The notes under the pieces were generated by a model. The model was not told the origin of the DNA, did no database searches, and worked only from the letters and a program-made list of their open reading frames with translations. A DNA stretch of 9,278 bases from JBEGQX01 sp041180805 (GTDB lineage Bacteria > Planctomycetota > Planctomycetia > Gemmatales > Gemmataceae). The first letter of the stretch is position 1. The number at the start of each line of letters is the position of its first letter. Below, piece by piece: positions 6,914 through 9,278 of the stretch. The stretch covers positions 1-9,278 of the forward strand of contig JBEGQX010000260.1 in NCBI GenBank assembly GCA_041180805.1. Direction: 5' to 3'. The position numbers and the translations under genes are program-made.

Positions 6914-9103
6914 TCATGTACAACGAATTACCACCACGGTGGCGTTATCCGTGGCTCCATGAATGTTTGCCAGGTTTACCAGCCGGCGCGCAGCCATCTG
7001 CGCCGACTGGGCTTCCATGCTTAACATGTAGCTCAGATCCTTGTTGTTGACATGATTCGTAAGGCCATCCGAGCAAACCAAAACCCAATCACCGACAGAC
7101 AAATTGGCCTTATAAAGAGAAACCTCAACCTGAGGCTGGCCACCAATTGCCTGCTGTAGCTCATTACGGCGGGGGTGGGTCTCAGCTTCTTCGGCCGATA
7201 TGGTACCCAGCTCCACCAAGCGATTTACAAGGGTGTGATCCCGGGTAACCTGCACTAAACTCCCTGCACGGTAATGGTACACCCGGCTGTCACCCACATG
7301 GCCAACCAGGAGATTTTTTCCGTCTATATAAACAGCCTCTGCGGTGCATCCCATTCCGCGCCTCTGGGCACCTGGCTGACGCGCCGCACCATACACCCTT
7401 TCATTCGCGGTGCGCAGAGCCTGGCGAATGATTTCCGAGCATTCCTCCGGGTTAGAACGCTGCATGTGATGATCCCCGGCTTTTTCACGGGAATTCTCAG
7501 AGCCAAAATCAAAACGACTTTTTCCAAAAAGATGTGCGAACGCCTTCTGGGAGGAAAGGCATTCTCTGAGCACATCCATCGTGATGGCCGCTGCAACCTC
7601 TCCGGCTTCGTAACCACCCATCCCGTCCGCCACCAGCAAAAGGGCAGAATCGGATATTTCATCCTGCCTGCTTTCAGAGGCATGCAAAAGGGCAAACGCA
7701 TCCTCGTTACCTGAACGCACCATGCCGGTATTAGTCCAACTTGCTATCTCCAACCGGACCATATCCATCTGCCTGCCGACCGAATCCAAGGTTTGAATTA
7801 GCTCATCAAAACCAGTGGAATCCGTTCTAGCACCATCATCGGTCGGAAACCTTTGAAAAGGTTCCTGGACAAAAGTTTTCGAAATCAGCCGCCCGAAAGC
7901 AGGGTTGATATCTGGAAACTGCGGAAGGAATGGCTTTGGCACACCCGGTGATTGAAAATCCACCTCGCTTAATTCCCGGTGAAGTATTTCCAGCGAATAC
8001 AATAGTGCCCCGAAAGAGTACATGGAAACACTTGCGCTAACACACCCCTTGCCAGAAATCAGCTCTGGCGGGGTATATAAGGTTCCCCGAACCGGTCCAC
8101 CCGGGTGAAGGGGCAGGGGAAGGATGTCCAGTACATCCCTAAACCTTATTTTTCCATCAGAATTCATTACAACGCTTTCAGGACGCACGAACTCCATGAA
8201 AGCATTGCAGGAATGTATCGACTTCAGGATTTTCGCCAAAGATTGAAGACACTCAAATTTCTGAGGATAGGAAAGCGATTCATCATCCCAGATCTCCCAA
8301 AGATTCCTGCCTTCGGGTTTTTCCAGTACGAGGAAGTGATTGTCTTCGCTTGTTCCAGCCACAAGGACTTTTGGCAAGGCTGGGTTGTCAGCTCCATCCA
8401 GAGTGCTTCTTAACCAGCCAATATTTGGCCACAAAAGCATGGGTGGCAATTCTCGGGTTACAGCTTGCGCCGGGTTCCCCAAAACCGCATCGTCAAAGGT
8501 CGGTAAAAATTCATCATTAGCCACTGGTTGGCCGGAAAACCCCATAGTCATGGCATGGCTAGTTCCCTGACTGGAGTTGGAAGACATAGGCGCCTGAGAA
8601 TAAATCCACACATTACCAACAATGTTGGCACCATCTTTTTCCAAGCCATCAAAAACAAAAACATTCCCAATTTGCCTGGCAAGACCTACAACATGGAATC
8701 GGTCTGCAAAAACCTGGTTTAACTGGGCACCTTGTTGAACAACTTGCGCCCCTACCTGGGGCTCAAGCTCTTCAACATTATCTTTCGCGGTAAAATAATA
8801 TCCACAGTCCTGGCAGGATGACTCGTCATTTTGTCTGGCTGCGCCACAAATAGGACAGGGCGTTTTACTTTTAGTTTGATAAACCTCAGACTCAGGGATT
8901 GGTACATCCACTGGAATAGGTGCAACAGACAGCTCCTGAATTTCCACGGGTAGGGCCTCGGGAATTTCCACCGGAAGTGCCAGGGGAATGGCCATTGGCA
9001 CCTCGTTTACCGGATCACCCACAGGCAAGGCCAAAGGAACACCTTCCGAATGATCGTTCGCTGATCCAATTGAAGGTTCTTCTTCAGGTTTATCATGTAT
9101 CAT
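6914..9103 (-). CDS. Zinc ribbon / degenerate protein kinase-like / PP2C-type phosphatase fusion protein
   Basis: A 729-residue protein without an evident membrane helix. Residues 21-70 form a Pro/Leu/Val-rich repeat linker (LALPV, ALPVEI). A zinc ribbon follows (Cys83, 86, 97, 100). Residues about 130-440 resemble a Ser/Thr kinase but lack its catalytic residues: the HRDxKPxN loop reads MEFVRPES (303-310), the VAIK lysine appears to be Tyr168, and DFG reads DVL (323-325); only the P-P-E motif (345-347) after the activation segment is kept. The C-terminal part (about 452-727) is an apparently complete PP2C metal-dependent phosphatase: GNEDA (465-469), VADGMGG (491-497), HVGDSRVY (602-609), CSDGL (677-681), TDNAT (718-722). 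It would remove phosphate from Ser/Thr residues, with the kinase-like part probably binding a partner or ligand. ATG 9103 is the first ATG; an upstream in-frame TTG (9157) would overlap the preceding gene. No clear ribosome site is seen. Confidence 0.92.
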   Translation of the reverse strand: MIHDKPEEEPSIGSANDHSEGVPLALPVGDPVNEVPMAIPLALPVEIPEALPVEIQELSVAPIPVDVPIPESEVYQTKSKTPCPICGAARQNDESSCQDCGYYFTAKDNVEELEPQVGAQVVQQGAQLNQVFADRFHVVGLARQIGNVFVFDGLEKDGANIVGNVWIYSQAPMSSNSSQGTSHAMTMGFSGQPVANDEFLPTFDDAVLGNPAQAVTRELPPMLLWPNIGWLRSTLDGADNPALPKVLVAGTSEDNHFLVLEKPEGRNLWEIWDDESLSYPQKFECLQSLAKILKSIHSCNAFMEFVRPESVVMNSDGKIRFRDVLDILPLPLHPGGPVRGTLYTPPELISGKGCVSASVSMYSFGALLYSLEILHRELSEVDFQSPGVPKPFLPQFPDINPAFGRLISKTFVQEPFQRFPTDDGARTDSTGFDELIQTLDSVGRQMDMVRLEIASWTNTGMVRSGNEDAFALLHASESRQDEISDSALLLVADGMGGYEAGEVAAAITMDVLRECLSSQKAFAHLFGKSRFDFGSENSREKAGDHHMQRSNPEECSEIIRQALRTANERVYGAARQPGAQRRGMGCTAEAVYIDGKNLLVGHVGDSRVYHYRAGSLVQVTRDHTLVNRLVELGTISAEEAETHPRRNELQQAIGGQPQVEVSLYKANLSVGDWVLVCSDGLTNHVNNKDLSYMLSMEAQSAQMAARRLVNLANIHGATDNATVVVIRCT
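8893..9043 (-). repeat. Short Pro/Leu/Val repeat region in the phosphatase N-terminus
   Basis: Residues 21-70 carry repeated units such as VPLALPV, IPLALPVEI and EALPVEI, then IPVDVPIP. At DNA level a 13-bp unit, GAATTTCCACSGG on the plus strand, occurs at 8938-8950 and 8962-8974 with one mismatch and an offset of 24 bp (8 codons). It is probably a flexible, extended linker. Confidence 0.65.
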
Positions 9104-9123
9104 CACAACACCACCATAAGTTT

Positions 9124-9278
9124 TTATCGCATCCTGTTGCCACAATGAATACAACAACGGCTACCCATTCGATTTTGTTTTCCACAGTAGTAACAGGGCG
9201 GGGTAGTATCCGTCATGGGTTCAGCGCACTGACTGCAATAAGGCTGACGCACCTTGTTTAGCGCGGAACATTTGGGAC
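9124..9278 (-). CDS. C-terminal end of a double zinc ribbon protein (partial, runs off the right edge)
   Basis: An open frame of 51 codons enters at the right edge and ends in TAA at 9126-9124. The visible residues carry paired cysteines: PKC near the edge (the preceding, cut codon ends in GT and could be Cys), CSQC, CYYC and CIHC, with typical spacers such as 'GKQNRMGSRC'. This is the pattern of tandem zinc ribbons (DZR type), which act in protein or nucleic acid contacts. The stop is 20 bp before the ATG of the zinc ribbon/PP2C fusion, on the same strand, so the two are probably co-transcribed. What precedes the ribbons (for example a kinase, an FHA domain or nothing) cannot be seen here. 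Confidence 0.75.
   Translation of the reverse strand, partial: PKCSALNKVRQPYCSQCAEPMTDTTPPCYYCGKQNRMGSRCCIHCGNRMR

Noticed and set aside
7274..7714. 146-codon plus-strand frame opposite the PP2C domain
   Set aside because: It lies entirely opposite a well-conserved domain, has no recognisable motif and no ribosome site; it is a shadow frame.
9104..9157. Upstream TTG start for the zinc ribbon/PP2C protein
   Set aside because: It would overlap the cysteine-rich frame that ends at 9124, and the first ATG (9103) fits just after that gene. TTG has no ribosome site.
1..9278. CRISPR arrays, tRNA/rRNA genes, insertion sequences or phage genes
   Set aside because: No spaced direct repeats, transposase or integrase motifs, or RNA gene signatures were seen; genes are tightly packed and ordinary in composition.

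Overview
The window looks like a piece of a planctomycete (Planctomycetota) chromosome. The best evidence is the 729-residue zinc ribbon / kinase-like / PP2C phosphatase fusion, the LplT-Aas-like transporter-acyltransferase fusion, and the style of the FtsX-type permeases. This assignment rests on remembered family resemblance, not on a search. By eye the GC content is moderate. No RNA genes, insertion sequences, integrase genes or CRISPR repeats are visible. The window is almost fully coding; the largest gap (73 bp, 6841-6913) is a promoter/operator region.

Layout, left to right. (1) 1-1451, plus strand: the 3' part of a membrane protein, namely the C-terminal half of an MFS transporter, an unusual insertion of about 100 residues, and a PlsC-type acyltransferase domain whose catalytic motifs are altered. 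(2) 1426-6840, minus strand: a compact five-gene operon read right to left as TetR repressor, HlyD-type adaptor, ABC ATPase, FtsX-type permease 1, FtsX-type permease 2. Gaps are -4, 23, 18 and 14 bp, and four of the five genes have a good Shine-Dalgarno sequence. Its last codons overlap the end of the plus-strand gene by 26 bp in a convergent arrangement. (3) 6841-6913: a strong sigma70-type promoter (TTGACA / TATAAA) with a 16-bp near-perfect palindrome over the predicted transcription start, a natural operator for the TetR protein. (4) 6914-9103, minus strand: the zinc ribbon / degenerate kinase / PP2C protein. (5) 9124-9278, minus strand: the C-terminal end of a double zinc ribbon protein that runs off the right edge and lies 20 bp upstream of the phosphatase gene, probably in the same transcript.

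How they may work together. The five-gene operon reads as a self-regulated tripartite-type efflux or envelope export system: a TetR sensor is made first and is translationally coupled to the adaptor; the ATPase energises two non-identical permeases, and the adaptor would link them to an outer-membrane partner not encoded here. The combination of a Lol-like permease pair with a DevB-like adaptor, and an added N-terminal membrane helix in both permeases, are the main oddities. The zinc ribbon genes look like a separate signalling unit in which a kinase-like domain that has lost its catalytic residues is joined to an apparently intact phosphatase.
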